Shown here: in pieces, positions 55,711 through 64,000 of the stretch
Position numbering within the stretch: position 1 is the stretch's first letter
Layout of the letters: every line of letters begins with the position of its first letter
From: Bog-473 sp963726005
Lineage (GTDB): Bacteria > Actinomycetota > Acidimicrobiia > Acidimicrobiales > RAAP-2
Assembly: GCA_963726005.1 (NCBI GenBank)
Contig: CAVSAT010000004.1
Location: forward strand, 744,001-808,000
Direction of reading: 5' to 3'
Length of the DNA: 64,000 nucleotides
Position numbers and translations under genes: made by a program
Notes under the pieces: model-generated
What the model saw: only the letters and a program-made list of their open reading frames with translations
The model's database searches: none
What the model was told of the DNA's origin: nothing

Positions 55711-56112
55711 ATGGAGACCGTGGAGCACAATGAGAGCGTGATCGGGAGGTTCCTCACCTCCATTCAGACCGGCGTCATGTCCGAGACGGACGCCTTGCGC
55801 GACGACGTCGTGCTCGATGCCACGGTCCCCAACTGGCGCTTCACGGTGTGCGGGGCCGCCGCGGTACGGGCCGAGCTGGCGCGGTGGTATGCGGACCCCG
55901 GCACCTTCGAAGAGCTGACGCGCACGCCGGTGCCGGGTGGCGAGCTCGTCACCTTCACCCGCCGCTGGGAGGAGAACGGCGTCCCGCACGCCGCGCACCA
56001 GGCTCACGTCCTGTTGGTCGCCGATCACGGGATCGTGCGCGATCAGGTCTGGTGCGGCGGGCGCTGGCCGGCCGCCCTCCTCGCCGAGATGGCCGATGCC
56101 GGCAATGGCTGA
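55711..56112 (+). CDS. SnoaL/NTF2-like protein
   Basis: 133 residues. VIGRFLTSIQTGVMSETDAL, DDVVLDATVPNWRF and VTFTRRWEENGVPHAAHQAH match the NTF2-like cone fold. ATG 55711 has GAGGAGG 4 bases upstream. It overlaps the next gene by 8 bases, so they are probably co-translated. Confidence 0.82.
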   Translation: METVEHNESVIGRFLTSIQTGVMSETDALRDDVVLDATVPNWRFTVCGAAAVRAELARWYADPGTFEELTRTPVPGGELVTFTRRWEENGVPHAAHQAHVLLVADHGIVRDQVWCGGRWPAALLAEMADAGNG

Positions 56113-57103
56113 GCGATCCCCCGTGCTGGCCGAGCTGCTCGCACGAGCCGAGAGCCGCACGCCCTGGGTGCCCGACGCCACCAAGTCCGGTGCCCGCTTC
56201 GAACGGGTCGTCATCGACGGCGAACGCTTCGTGCTGAAGTACCAGGACCCGCGGGACGACTGGCTCCTGCGGGCGGCCGGCGATCCCGGCCGTACCTACG
56301 TGCGCCTGTGGGAGAGCGGGATCCTCGACCGTCTCCCTCCCGTCCTCGACCACGCCGTGGTCGCGGCGGCGTTCGACGGTACGGTCGGAATGATCCTGTT
56401 GCGCGACGTGCGTGACGCTCTGCTCGAACCGGACGCGCCGTTCACGCCGGACCAACACGCCCGCTACCTCGATCACATGGCCGCGCTCCATGCCGCCTTC
56501 TGGGGCTGGCGGGACGACGTGGGCCTGACGCCCTTGGAGCGGCGCTACCTGCTGTTCTCTCCCCGGGTGGCCGCCTCCGAGGCGTCCGCACGGAGCCGAG
56601 CGGTCGTGCCGCGGGCCATGGCCGAGGGGTGGCAGCGACTCCCCGAGGTCTCGCCCGCGCTGGCCGACCTCGTCCTGCCCCTCCTCTCCGACCCCACCCC
56701 ACTCGTTGCCGCACTGGCGCGCCTGCCCCACACCTTGGTCCACGGGGACTGGAAGGCGGCCAACCTGGGCAGCCACCAAGACGGGCGCACGGTGCTGCTC
56801 GACTTCGGCGAGGCGCCGGGCGAGGCCTCACCCCTGGCCGACGTGTCCTGGTACCTGGCGCTCAATGCGGCACTGTTGCCCGAGTCGAAGGACGACGCGC
56901 TCGAGTCGTATCGAGACGCGCTGGAGCGACACGGCGTGCGCACCCTGGAGTGGTGGGACGACGCGACCGCTCTCGAGCTGCTCGGCTGCATGCTGCAGTT
57001 CGGATGGGAGAAGGCGCTCGGGGGACCCGGGGACGAGCTCTCCTGGTGGGAGGCCGCGGCGTGGCGCGGCGCGCGCTGCCTGGAGCGGGCGCCGACCCGC
57101 TGA
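56105..57103 (+). CDS. Phosphotransferase (APH-like kinase)
   Basis: 332 residues. LPHTLVHGDWKAANLGSHQ contains the kinase catalytic loop, and LLDFGEAPGEASPLADVSW the metal-binding DFG-like segment (Asp-Phe-Gly). FVLKYQDPRDDWL may hold the ATP lysine. Substrate unknown. It overlaps the SnoaL-like gene, suggesting joint action. Confidence 0.85.
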   Translation: MAERSPVLAELLARAESRTPWVPDATKSGARFERVVIDGERFVLKYQDPRDDWLLRAAGDPGRTYVRLWESGILDRLPPVLDHAVVAAAFDGTVGMILLRDVRDALLEPDAPFTPDQHARYLDHMAALHAAFWGWRDDVGLTPLERRYLLFSPRVAASEASARSRAVVPRAMAEGWQRLPEVSPALADLVLPLLSDPTPLVAALARLPHTLVHGDWKAANLGSHQDGRTVLLDFGEAPGEASPLADVSWYLALNAALLPESKDDALESYRDALERHGVRTLEWWDDATALELLGCMLQFGWEKALGGPGDELSWWEAAAWRGARCLERAPTR

Positions 57104-57125
57104 GCGCCATGCCGAATCGTCGCGT

Positions 57126-60100
57126 TTAGGCGAGCCGGAGCTCCGCGGCCCGGCGGAGAGACTCCGCGAACGGGCCGGCGACGGCAACCAGCTCGCGGGC
57201 CCGACGTGCCGCCAGGTCGCTCCAGCGCGGGACGGCGAAACAGGCAGCAACCTCCGCCGTGAGCCACCACGCCTCGAGGCCGGCCACACCACCCAACCGC
57301 ACCAGGAGGGCGTCGACCTCCTCCGGATCGTTTGCCAGTCCCGCCCGGTGGCGCGCCATGGCCCCGAGCAGGCGTGCCTGTACTTCGTGGCGCGGCGCGC
57401 CGAGCGTCGCGGCGTCGTCAGCCAGCGCGCCAGTGCCGCCCACCGCCGCGTCGAGGTCCCCCGAGAGGAGATCGAGGCGGGCCTGCAGGAGACGTCGCCG
57501 CAACCGGTGGCGCCAACGGAATGCGTGCTCCTGGTCCTCGAGGAGGCGCGCCTCGTCGAGGAGGCGGGCGGCCGCGCCGACGTCGTCGACCATGAGCCGG
57601 CCGACAGCCAGGTCCAAGAGGCCGTGCGCCAAGGGCTCGGCCATCGCCGCGTCGCGCGACCGCTCGACGGCCTCCTGGTTGAGCTCGTCGGCCTGCCCGG
57701 GATCCCCGAGGTTGCGCACGATCCAGCCGCGGAGGTTGTGCGGACGCGGGACCCAACGTGCGGCGTCCATGCGCTCGATCGCCGACTCGAGCAGCCCGAG
57801 TGAGGTGAGCGCGCGGTCGGGACGGCCGAGCATGCCATGCGCCATGGTGGCCGCCATCAAGGAGTACGCATTCGGGTAGTGGTACACCGCCAGGCCCGTG
57901 CTGTCGGATGCGTGCACCAGGCCCACCGTCTCGGCCGGCCGCCCCTGGCTGGCGCGCAACCACGCCAGCCACGACTCGGCCAGGACCGCGCCCGGCGCGA
58001 CGCGGAGCGCGCCTTCGAGGCGCGCCTCCGCGCCCCCCAGGTCACCGCTCGCGAGGGCGACCCAGCCGCCGAGGGAGAGGCAGCCCGCCCGCAGCTCGCT
58101 CGCGCCGGCGCCGGCGTCGTGCGCGCCCTGGTCGGCGAGGAGGAGGGCCTCGCCGAAGCGGCGCTGGAGGTGGGACGACCACGCCGCCACCTCCAGGGTC
58201 TCTGGACCGGCACCGAGGGCACGGGCCGAATCGAGGTCGACCGCGACGTCGGCGTGGCGGCCGAGCATGGTCAGCACGCGGGCCCGTTCGACTCGGGCGG
58301 TCGCGCTGTCGTCGAGCGCGATGGCCTCGTCCAAGAGCCGCAGCGCCCCGTCGGAGTCGAAGCGCGCCACCGCGATGCGGGCCGCGTCGACCAGCAGCGA
58401 CGCGGCACCGACGGCATCGCCCCCGAGACGGGCGTGACGCGCGGCGGCCAGCGGGTCGGCGTCACGACGCCCAGCGAACGCCCGGGCCGCCTCGCGGTGG
58501 ATGTAGGCGGTCCGGGCCGCGCCAACCGATGCGGCGAGCGCCTCACGCACGAGCGCGTGCGCGAAGGCGAAGCGCGGGCCGTCCTCGACGAGCAGGCGCC
58601 GGCGGACGCCCTCCTCCAGGTCGTTGAGGAGCTGCCCGGCGGAGGCGTCCGTCACGCCGGCCAGCACGTCCAGATCGACCTCAGGGCCGATCACCGCGGC
58701 CGCGCGGAGGGTGGCGGCTGCGGAGCCGCCCGCCCGCGCGCACCGCTGCTCGACGATGCGGCGGATGCTGTCGGGGAGGTGGTCCGCCGCGTCCGGGTCG
58801 GTTGGATCCCGGGCGGCGGCCATTTCCACGAGGAAGAGCGCGTTGCCGCCGCTGCGGGCGTGCAGCTCCTCGGCACGGGCGTCCCCGACGATGGCCCGCG
58901 CCGCATGCAGGTCCAACGGGTCGAGCGTGAGGGTCACCGTGGTGCCGGGGAGCGCCATGCCCTCCTCCGCCCGCGTGGCCGCCACCACGAGCACACGCTC
59001 ACCCGCCAGGTGGACGGGCGCGTGCGACAACCAGCGCGCCGTCGCGGCGTCGGCGAGGTGCGCGTCGTCGACGATCAGGACGACCGGCTGCCGGCGCGCC
59101 AGGCGGCGGACGGCCCCGGTCACGGCGCCGTGGAGGATGCCCTGGCCCCGGGCGGGGTCCACGAGCGCGGCGAGGGGCGCCGGCCCCGTCGTGGCGGTCT
59201 GCGTGCCCAGCAGGGGTGCCAGCACTGGCGCATCGGGCCCGAGGACGGCGTCGAGGCCACCGGACCGGGGGTCCTGCGCCAGTGCGGCGACGAGATCGAG
59301 CAGGGGCTGCAGAGGGAGGGCCTGGCCCAATTCGTCGCAGGCGACCGAGGCCACGCTGACCGCGGGCGCGGCAAGAGCCTCCGCCCACACGCGCAGCAGC
59401 CGGGTCTTCCCCATGCCGGCCTCGCCCTCGACCGCGCACAGGATGCAGCGGCCCGCTGCGGCGTCCTCGAACAGCACATCGAGCTGGCGCAGGGTCTTCT
59501 CGCGTCCGGGAAGCTCCGCCCGGGCTCTCGCGGCGAGCGGCTCGGTGGCGCCCGGCGGAGCCTCGGCCGGGCCGGGAAGCCCGCCGCGCAGGATCCGGGT
59601 GTGGAGTTCCTCTGTCTCGGCCTCGGGGCCGGCGCCGAGGTCCTCGGCGAGGAGCGCGGCGAAAGCGCGGCGTACGTCGCGAGCGCGGACGCGGAACGGC
59701 CCGAGCCGGCCAGCGCGGCAAGGAGTGAGCGCAGCGCGACCTCGTCGTAGGGGTCGGCCTCCAGCAGCTGGCGCGCCTCGTGCTCAGAGGCCACCACGTC
59801 CCCCGAGCGGGCGGCCACGCCCAGGAGCGCGTGGCGGAGGCGTCGCAGCCACTGTTCTGCCGCGGCGGACTCGGCGGAGGCCCACCAGGGGTCACGTTCG
59901 TCGGCCAGGAGCGGCCCCCGGACCAGCGAGAGGCCGCCGGCCGCGGCCGACCGGGCCGCCGCCAGGGCTCCCCGTTCGAGGCGGTGCTCGGCCTCGGTGG
60001 CGTACTCGGCGAGGGCATCGAGGTCGAGCCAGTCGACGGCGAGCCGGTATCCGGCGTCCGTGCGCTCGATCCGCTCGGCGCCCAGGACGGCGCGCAGGCG

Positions 60101-60307
60101 GCTGACCAGCACGGAGATCTGGTCCGAGGGGCGGGCCGGTGCACTGTGGCTCCAGAGGCACTCGGTCAGGCGGTCGACGCTGACCGGGCGGCCGTGGTGC
60201 AGCGCCAGGATCTTGAGCAGGGTGCGTTGCTGGCGACGCCCCAGCATGGCCCCGTCGCAACCCTCCACCTGGAGGTCACCCAGCAGCCGGACCCGCAGGC
60301 TCTGCAC
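57126..60307 (-). CDS. BTAD/AAA/TPR transcriptional regulator (SARP-type), frame disrupted
   Basis: Reconstructed about 1060 residues. N-terminal winged helix (LLGDLQVEGCDGAMLGRRQQ, LLKILALHHGRPVSVDRL), bacterial activation domain (LDALAEYATEAEHRLERGAL), AAA domain with P-loop EGEAGMGKTRLLRVWAEAL and TPR-like repeats to the end. After ATYAAL near 59662 the frame slips by one base; the other phase reads FAALLAEDLGAGPEAETEEL, the expected BTAD-AAA linker. Loss of a T in a short run explains it. Resembles SARP/AfsR regulators of secondary metabolism. GTG 60307. Confidence 0.82.
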
Positions 60308-60412
60308 CCCTCCATCCTGGCCCCCAGGGTCGCCGACCGCGGCGCCGGACCCGTCGGCGGGCTCCGCGGTGGCGCCGCTGCGGCATGCCCCGGGCGGCGC
60401 CGGCCAGCGCCC

Positions 60413-60418
60413 TAGTCT
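60413..60418 (+). promoter_or_regulatory. Putative -10 element of leaderless luciferase-like transcript
   Basis: TAGTCT lies 8 bases before GTG 60427, supporting that start over ATG 60385. Confidence 0.45.
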
Positions 60419-60426
60419 GCGTCGCG

Positions 60427-60966
60427 GTGGACGCGCGGTTCCTCCAGGCAGGCGACGTGGCCGGGCTGCGCGCCGAGGCGGCCAGGGCCGGGGGCGGCGG
60501 GGCCGGCGGCGCCGACGTCCTCTTCGTGAGCCGGGGCGCCCTGGGCGACCCCTTCGTGCTGGCCGCCGGTCTCAGTCTCTCGGTGCCCCGCGCCCTCGTC
60601 GGCGTCCGGCTCGGCCTGACCGAGGACGGGCGCCACCCCGCCATCCTCGCCCGGGAGGTCACCAGCCTCGACCTCGTCTGCGGCGGCCGGAGCGTCCTCT
60701 GCTTCACGCCCCCGTTCGACCGCCGGCTCGCCGAGGCGATCGCGCTGTGCCGGGCCCTGTGGCGCGAGGGAGCGGCGGACAGCACGGGCCCGCACTTCCC
60801 GGTGCACGCCGCCGTCAACCGGCCCCGACCGGCGGGCGCCGGAAGCCCCCTCGTCGCGCTGGACCTGACGGGCCGCGGCGAGCCGCCCGACGTCCTCTCG
60901 GACGCGGCCGACCTGCTCGTCCATGGGACCGACGACGCGGCGGTGGGCCGCGTGGAGCGCGCATGA
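60427..60966 (+). CDS. Short luciferase-like monooxygenase-domain protein
   Basis: 179 residues. PALVGVRLGLTED-like region, HPAILAREVTSLDLVCGGR and FTPPFDRRLAEAIALCRALW resemble the N-terminal part of F420/FMN luciferase-like monooxygenases. At little over half the normal length it may be truncated or a distinct small member. GTG 60427. ATGA overlap with the next gene. Confidence 0.75.
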   Translation: MDARFLQAGDVAGLRAEAARAGGGGAGGADVLFVSRGALGDPFVLAAGLSLSVPRALVGVRLGLTEDGRHPAILAREVTSLDLVCGGRSVLCFTPPFDRRLAEAIALCRALWREGAADSTGPHFPVHAAVNRPRPAGAGSPLVALDLTGRGEPPDVLSDAADLLVHGTDDAAVGRVERA

Positions 60967-63092
60967 CGGACGCCACCCTGGTGCGCGAGCGACCGGACAC
61001 CGCCGCGACGCCGACGGCCGTGACCGGCCGCCACCTGCCGGCCCTCAACGGCCTCCGGGCGCTCGCCGTCATCGGCGTGGTCGCCTACCACCTCCAACTC
61101 GGCTGGGCGTCGGGGGGCTACCTGGGGGTCGACCTCTTCTTCGTCTTGTCGGGCTTCCTCATCACCAGCCTCTTGCTCGAGGAGTGGGTGGGCACGGGCC
61201 GGATCAGCCTGGCGGCGTTCTGGGGCCGGCGGGCCAAGCGCCTTCTGCCGGCGCTCTTTCTCGTCGTCGCGGCGCTCGCGCTCTATCTCGTCCTCAACGG
61301 GCTCCTCGGCGGTCCCGGCGCCAACGGCCTGCTCGACCTCCCGGGCCTGCGGGGCGACGCCATCTCGACCCTGCTGTACGTGAACAACTGGCACTCCATT
61401 TACGTGGGCCAGTCGTACTTCGCGCAGTTCTCCACGCCCTCTCCCTTGCAGCACACCTGGTCCCTGGCGATTGAGGAGCAGTTCTACCTGGTCTGGCCGC
61501 TCGTGCTCCTGCTCGTCCTGCGCGTCGCGCCGCGCACGTGGCGCCGCACCGGCGTGATGGTCACCGTGGTCCTCGGGGTCGCGTCGTCGGTCCTGATGGC
61601 GCTCCTCTTCCACCCGGGGTCGGATCCCTCGAGGATCTACTACGGGACCGACACCAGGCTCTTCGACCTCATGGCGGGGGCCACCGTGGCCTTCGTCGCC
61701 GCATCTCGCCGCCAGCCCAACCCGAAGGCGCGGCGGACCCTCCACGTCGTGGGCCCGGCCGCGGCCGTGGTGCTCGGCGTGTTCTGGGTCACCGCAGGCA
61801 CGACCGGCGGCCTGCCGACGGACTTCATGTTCGACGGGGGTTTCCTCCTTTGCGCCGCGCTGGCCGGCCTCGTCGTCGCCGACGCGCGCCTCACCGACCC
61901 GGGCCCGTTCTCGCGCGCGCTCGCCTGGCGGCCGCTGCACTTCATCGGGACCATCTCCTACGGCATCTACCTGTGGCACTGGCCGGTGATCGTCTACATC
62001 AACGGGCCCCGCACTGGCCTGTCCGCCTGGCCGCTCGACCTGCTCCGCGTCGTCGTGACGCTCGGGCTGGCGACCGCGAGCTTCTATCTGGTCGAGCGGC
62101 CCGTCAGGCTGGCCCGGCTGCACGGCTGGGCCCGGGTCTGGGGTGCACCGCTCGCCGGTGTGGCCACCGCCGTCGTCATCGTCGTTGCCACCATCCCGGC
62201 CGTCGCCGACCCGTCCCGCGTGGTCGGGACCACGCAGCTGGCCAGCGTGGCCGGCCGCGTCGTGCCCGGCACGGGCGGCTACGAGGGCCAGCTGCCGATC
62301 CACCTGACGACGCCGCCCTCGCCGGCTCACCCGCTGCGCGTGCTCGTCCTCGGGGACTCGGTCATGCACGACGCGTCCTTCGGGATCGCGGCGGCCCTGC
62401 AGGCGACGGGCGAGGCCGTCGTGGACCCGAGGACCATCGACGGCTTCGGGCTCGTCACCGCCACGAACTGGCCGACGGCCATCCCCGATCTGATCCGCCA
62501 GACCGGGGCCCAGCTGATCGTCGCGTCGTGGAGCTGGGACCAGGACGGCCCGACCACCCCCAACGCCCTGCACCAGCCGGCCCGGTACAGCGCGTTGCTG
62601 CGTCGCGCCGTCACCACGATGCTGGCGCCGGGGAACGGGGTGGAAGGCGTGATCTTCGCCGAGTTCCCCCAGTCGGGGTTCCTCGAGGGTCCCAACCCGG
62701 GCGCCGCGGTGGCGTACAACGAGATGCGCCGGCAGGGCGTGGCGGCCTGGAACGCCATCGCCGCCGCGATGAGCGCGTCCTTCCCGGGCCGGGTCATGTA
62801 CTTCCCGGTCGCCGGTTCCCTGCTCCTCGACGGGAAGTACTCGGCCTGGCTCCCGCCCGAGGGCAACCGGCACGCGCCCCCCGGCGAGTGGATCCGGGTG
62901 CGCAAGCTCGACAACGTCCACCTCTGTCCCGAGGGGAGCGCGCGCTACGCCGATGCGCTCCTCTCGGACATGACCGCCGTCTTCAAGCTCACCCCCCCGG
63001 CCGGCACTTGGTCCCAGGGATCATGGACGCGAGCCCCCGACTTCAACGACCCGCCCGGCGCCTGCCCCGACGACCACCCTCCGGGGGCCTAG
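60963..63092 (+). CDS. OafA/YrhL-type acyltransferase with SGNH domain
   Basis: 709 residues. Residues 20-395 form the acyltransferase-3 membrane domain (LPALNGLRALAVIGVVAYHL, GYLGVDLFFVLSGFLITSLL, SISYGIYLWHWP-like TISYGIYLWHWPVIVYI). A hydrophobic segment near 400 leads to a C-terminal SGNH-like domain with VLVLGDSVMHDASF and DNVHLCPEGSARYADALL. O-acylates cell-surface polysaccharides or glycopeptides in characterised relatives. ATGA overlap with the luciferase-like gene. Confidence 0.92.
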   Translation: MTDATLVRERPDTAATPTAVTGRHLPALNGLRALAVIGVVAYHLQLGWASGGYLGVDLFFVLSGFLITSLLLEEWVGTGRISLAAFWGRRAKRLLPALFLVVAALALYLVLNGLLGGPGANGLLDLPGLRGDAISTLLYVNNWHSIYVGQSYFAQFSTPSPLQHTWSLAIEEQFYLVWPLVLLLVLRVAPRTWRRTGVMVTVVLGVASSVLMALLFHPGSDPSRIYYGTDTRLFDLMAGATVAFVAASRRQPNPKARRTLHVVGPAAAVVLGVFWVTAGTTGGLPTDFMFDGGFLLCAALAGLVVADARLTDPGPFSRALAWRPLHFIGTISYGIYLWHWPVIVYINGPRTGLSAWPLDLLRVVVTLGLATASFYLVERPVRLARLHGWARVWGAPLAGVATAVVIVVATIPAVADPSRVVGTTQLASVAGRVVPGTGGYEGQLPIHLTTPPSPAHPLRVLVLGDSVMHDASFGIAAALQATGEAVVDPRTIDGFGLVTATNWPTAIPDLIRQTGAQLIVASWSWDQDGPTTPNALHQPARYSALLRRAVTTMLAPGNGVEGVIFAEFPQSGFLEGPNPGAAVAYNEMRRQGVAAWNAIAAAMSASFPGRVMYFPVAGSLLLDGKYSAWLPPEGNRHAPPGEWIRVRKLDNVHLCPEGSARYADALLSDMTAVFKLTPPAGTWSQGSWTRAPDFNDPPGACPDDHPPGA

Positions 63093-63104
63093 ACGGCGCG
63101 CCGC

Positions 63105-63563
63105 CTACGGCTGGGTGCAGAACGGGGTCACCGCGTTGATGAGGCTGGACCCGGTCGCCGCCGACTTCACGCTGCTCCAATTGCTCCCGACGTCGGCCAC
63201 CACCTCGAACCAGTAGCGCGTGCCGCTGGTCAGCGTGCCGCTGGTCCACGAGGTGGTGGCCACGCCGCTCGCGACGAGGGTGTAGGTGCCGGTGGCCGAG
63301 GTCGTCGAGTCGTACAGCAAGTAGGTCGTGGCGTGGGTGACGGCGCTCCAGGTGACCTTGATCGTCTTCGAGGTGACCGGAGCGTTGCAGCTGGCGGCGG
63401 GCCCGGCGGGGGCGGCGGGCAGCGCCAGCGCGTGCGCCTCCCCCTTACTGCCGGTGGCCAGGTGGACCACCCAGTTGGTGCCCGCCCACGCCGAGCCCGA
63501 GGCGCAGACCACGCTCAGCGCGGCGCCCACAGAGAGAACGACGAGGAGCTTGCCAAGCCGCAC
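63105..63563 (-). CDS. Secreted fibronectin-III-like protein
   Basis: 152 residues. Signal peptide (LLVVLSVGAALSVVCASGSA-type, cleaved near AWA-GT). Fibronectin-type-III-like VTWSAVTHATTYLLYDSTTS and GTRYWFEVVADVGSNWSS. GTG 63563 sits in the loop of a 17-bp hairpin that pairs with its ribosome site. The second exported gene upstream (63620-) may share its operon. Confidence 0.85.
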   Translation of the reverse strand: MRLGKLLVVLSVGAALSVVCASGSAWAGTNWVVHLATGSKGEAHALALPAAPAGPAASCNAPVTSKTIKVTWSAVTHATTYLLYDSTTSATGTYTLVASGVATTSWTSGTLTSGTRYWFEVVADVGSNWSSVKSAATGSSLINAVTPFCTQP

Positions 63564-63587
63564 GCTCGGCGCTCCTCGTCGTTCTCT
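63533..63587 (-). promoter_or_regulatory. 17-bp hairpin masking the ribosome site of the secreted Fn3-like gene
   Basis: On the minus strand the perfect 17-bp arms (63587-63571 and 63549-63533) flank a 21-base loop. The 5' arm contains the GAGGAG ribosome site; the loop holds GTG 63563; the 3' arm is codons 5-11 region. The folded mRNA would hide the ribosome site. Confidence 0.6.
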
Positions 63588-63619
63588 GGGGCGTCCTCTC
63601 CGGGGCGGGAGAGGACCGA

Positions 63620-64000
63620 TCAGCTGGTCCAGCTGTCCGTGGCCGGGCTGGTGGTCGAGGTCGCCGCCCCACCGGTGGCGGTGACGCCGGTGAAGGACGG
63701 CAGGGAGAAGTAGGTGGCGGCACAGGCCGCGGGCGTGGTCGCCGCCATGCTGGCGTCGTTCGTGAGCGTCACGGCGAGCGGGTTGTTCGCCTGCCCGCTG
63801 GCCCCCACGGTGACCGCGGTCGTCAACGTATGGGTGGTGCCGCTCGTCGCCGTGGAGAAGTTCCACGTCACGCCGCTCGGGGTCGCGGCGAGGCATCCCG
63901 TCTGGGTGGTGGTGAGCGCACTCGTCGTGTACCCGGTGGCGTAGGTCGCGTTGGTCGGCAGCTGCACCGCCGTGATGGTGACCGGGTACGGGTTGGGGTT
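63620..64000 (-). CDS. Exported protein, C-terminal part (5' end outside window)
   Basis: The frame is open to the right edge (at least 126 residues). Threonine/alanine-rich (LTTTQTGCLAATPSGVTWNF, TLTTAVTVGASGQANNP, VTLTNDASMAATTPAACAAT) with two cysteine pairs and no membrane helix, as in exported pilin-like or adhesion-type proteins. Located upstream of the secreted Fn3-like gene on the same strand. No family recognised. Confidence 0.65.
   Translation of the reverse strand, partial: NPNPYPVTITAVQLPTNATYATGYTTSALTTTQTGCLAATPSGVTWNFSTATSGTTHTLTTAVTVGASGQANNPLAVTLTNDASMAATTPAACAATYFSLPSFTGVTATGGAATSTTSPATDSWTS

Noticed and set aside
60276..62921. 881-codon minus-strand frame opposite the acyltransferase
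   Set aside because: Same antisense effect, with repetitive R/G/D-rich sequence. The plus-strand acyltransferase has clear motifs.

Overview
The window is high-GC actinobacterial chromosome, most likely from an uncultured or little-studied member of the Acidimicrobiia. The evidence is the gene order recG-rsmD-coaD-DUF177-rpmF-plsX-acpP-rnc-mutM-smc-ftsY and ffh-rpsP-khpA-rimM-trmD-rplS-DUF2469-yraN, a mycothiol-dependent maleylpyruvate isomerase-type enzyme, an F420/FMN split-barrel oxidoreductase, a DUF2510-like protein and GTP-dependent PEP carboxykinase. No rRNA, tRNA, CRISPR array, insertion sequence or phage gene was recognised.

Layout. 1-3.9 kb: end of an acyl-CoA dehydrogenase, trpD, galK (opposite strand) and a CaiB/BaiF CoA-transferase, closed by a strong two-sided hairpin. 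4-8.2 kb: a damaged secreted-protein gene, a cNMP-binding protein, an AraC regulator, a stand-alone Lrp ligand-binding domain and an MFS transporter. 8.2-11.9 kb: pckG, thiL and a DUF2510-like membrane protein. 11.9-33.1 kb: a dense housekeeping core for ribosome maturation (rpmB, rsmD, DUF177, rpmF, rnc, rpsP, khpA, rimM, trmD, rplS), lipid and cofactor synthesis (FakA-like DAK protein, coaD, plsX, acpP), DNA repair and segregation (recG, mutM, smc) and the SRP pathway (ftsY, ffh). A short opposite-strand pair (MDMPI-type enzyme, FKBP lipoprotein) interrupts it. Start/stop overlaps indicate long operons.

33.1-52.5 kb is an accessory segment of single genes or short pairs in both orientations, visibly less GC-rich than the core: enoyl-CoA hydratase, NfeD-like/SPFH pair, acetyltransferases, MaoC dehydratase, nitrilase, PPOX protein, a MerR/methyltransferase pair, an alpha/beta-hydrolase fused to a nucleotide cyclase, P450, SRPBCC proteins, an aminoglycoside-phosphotransferase-type kinase and an Erm-type rRNA methyltransferase. 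It lies between yraN and comM-dprA, which are neighbours in many actinobacteria. From 52.6 kb come comM-dprA, a cupin, a SnoaL-like protein, a second phosphotransferase, a large BTAD/AAA/TPR regulator, a short luciferase-like protein, an OafA-type acyltransferase and two secreted proteins on the minus strand.

Two patterns cross the window. Many genes that begin a transcript have a TANNNT hexamer 6-8 bases before the start codon and no Shine-Dalgarno sequence, as expected for leaderless transcripts. At least six genes carry small indels in short repeats or homopolymers that break an otherwise well-conserved frame, so sequence or assembly errors must be considered before calling pseudogenes.
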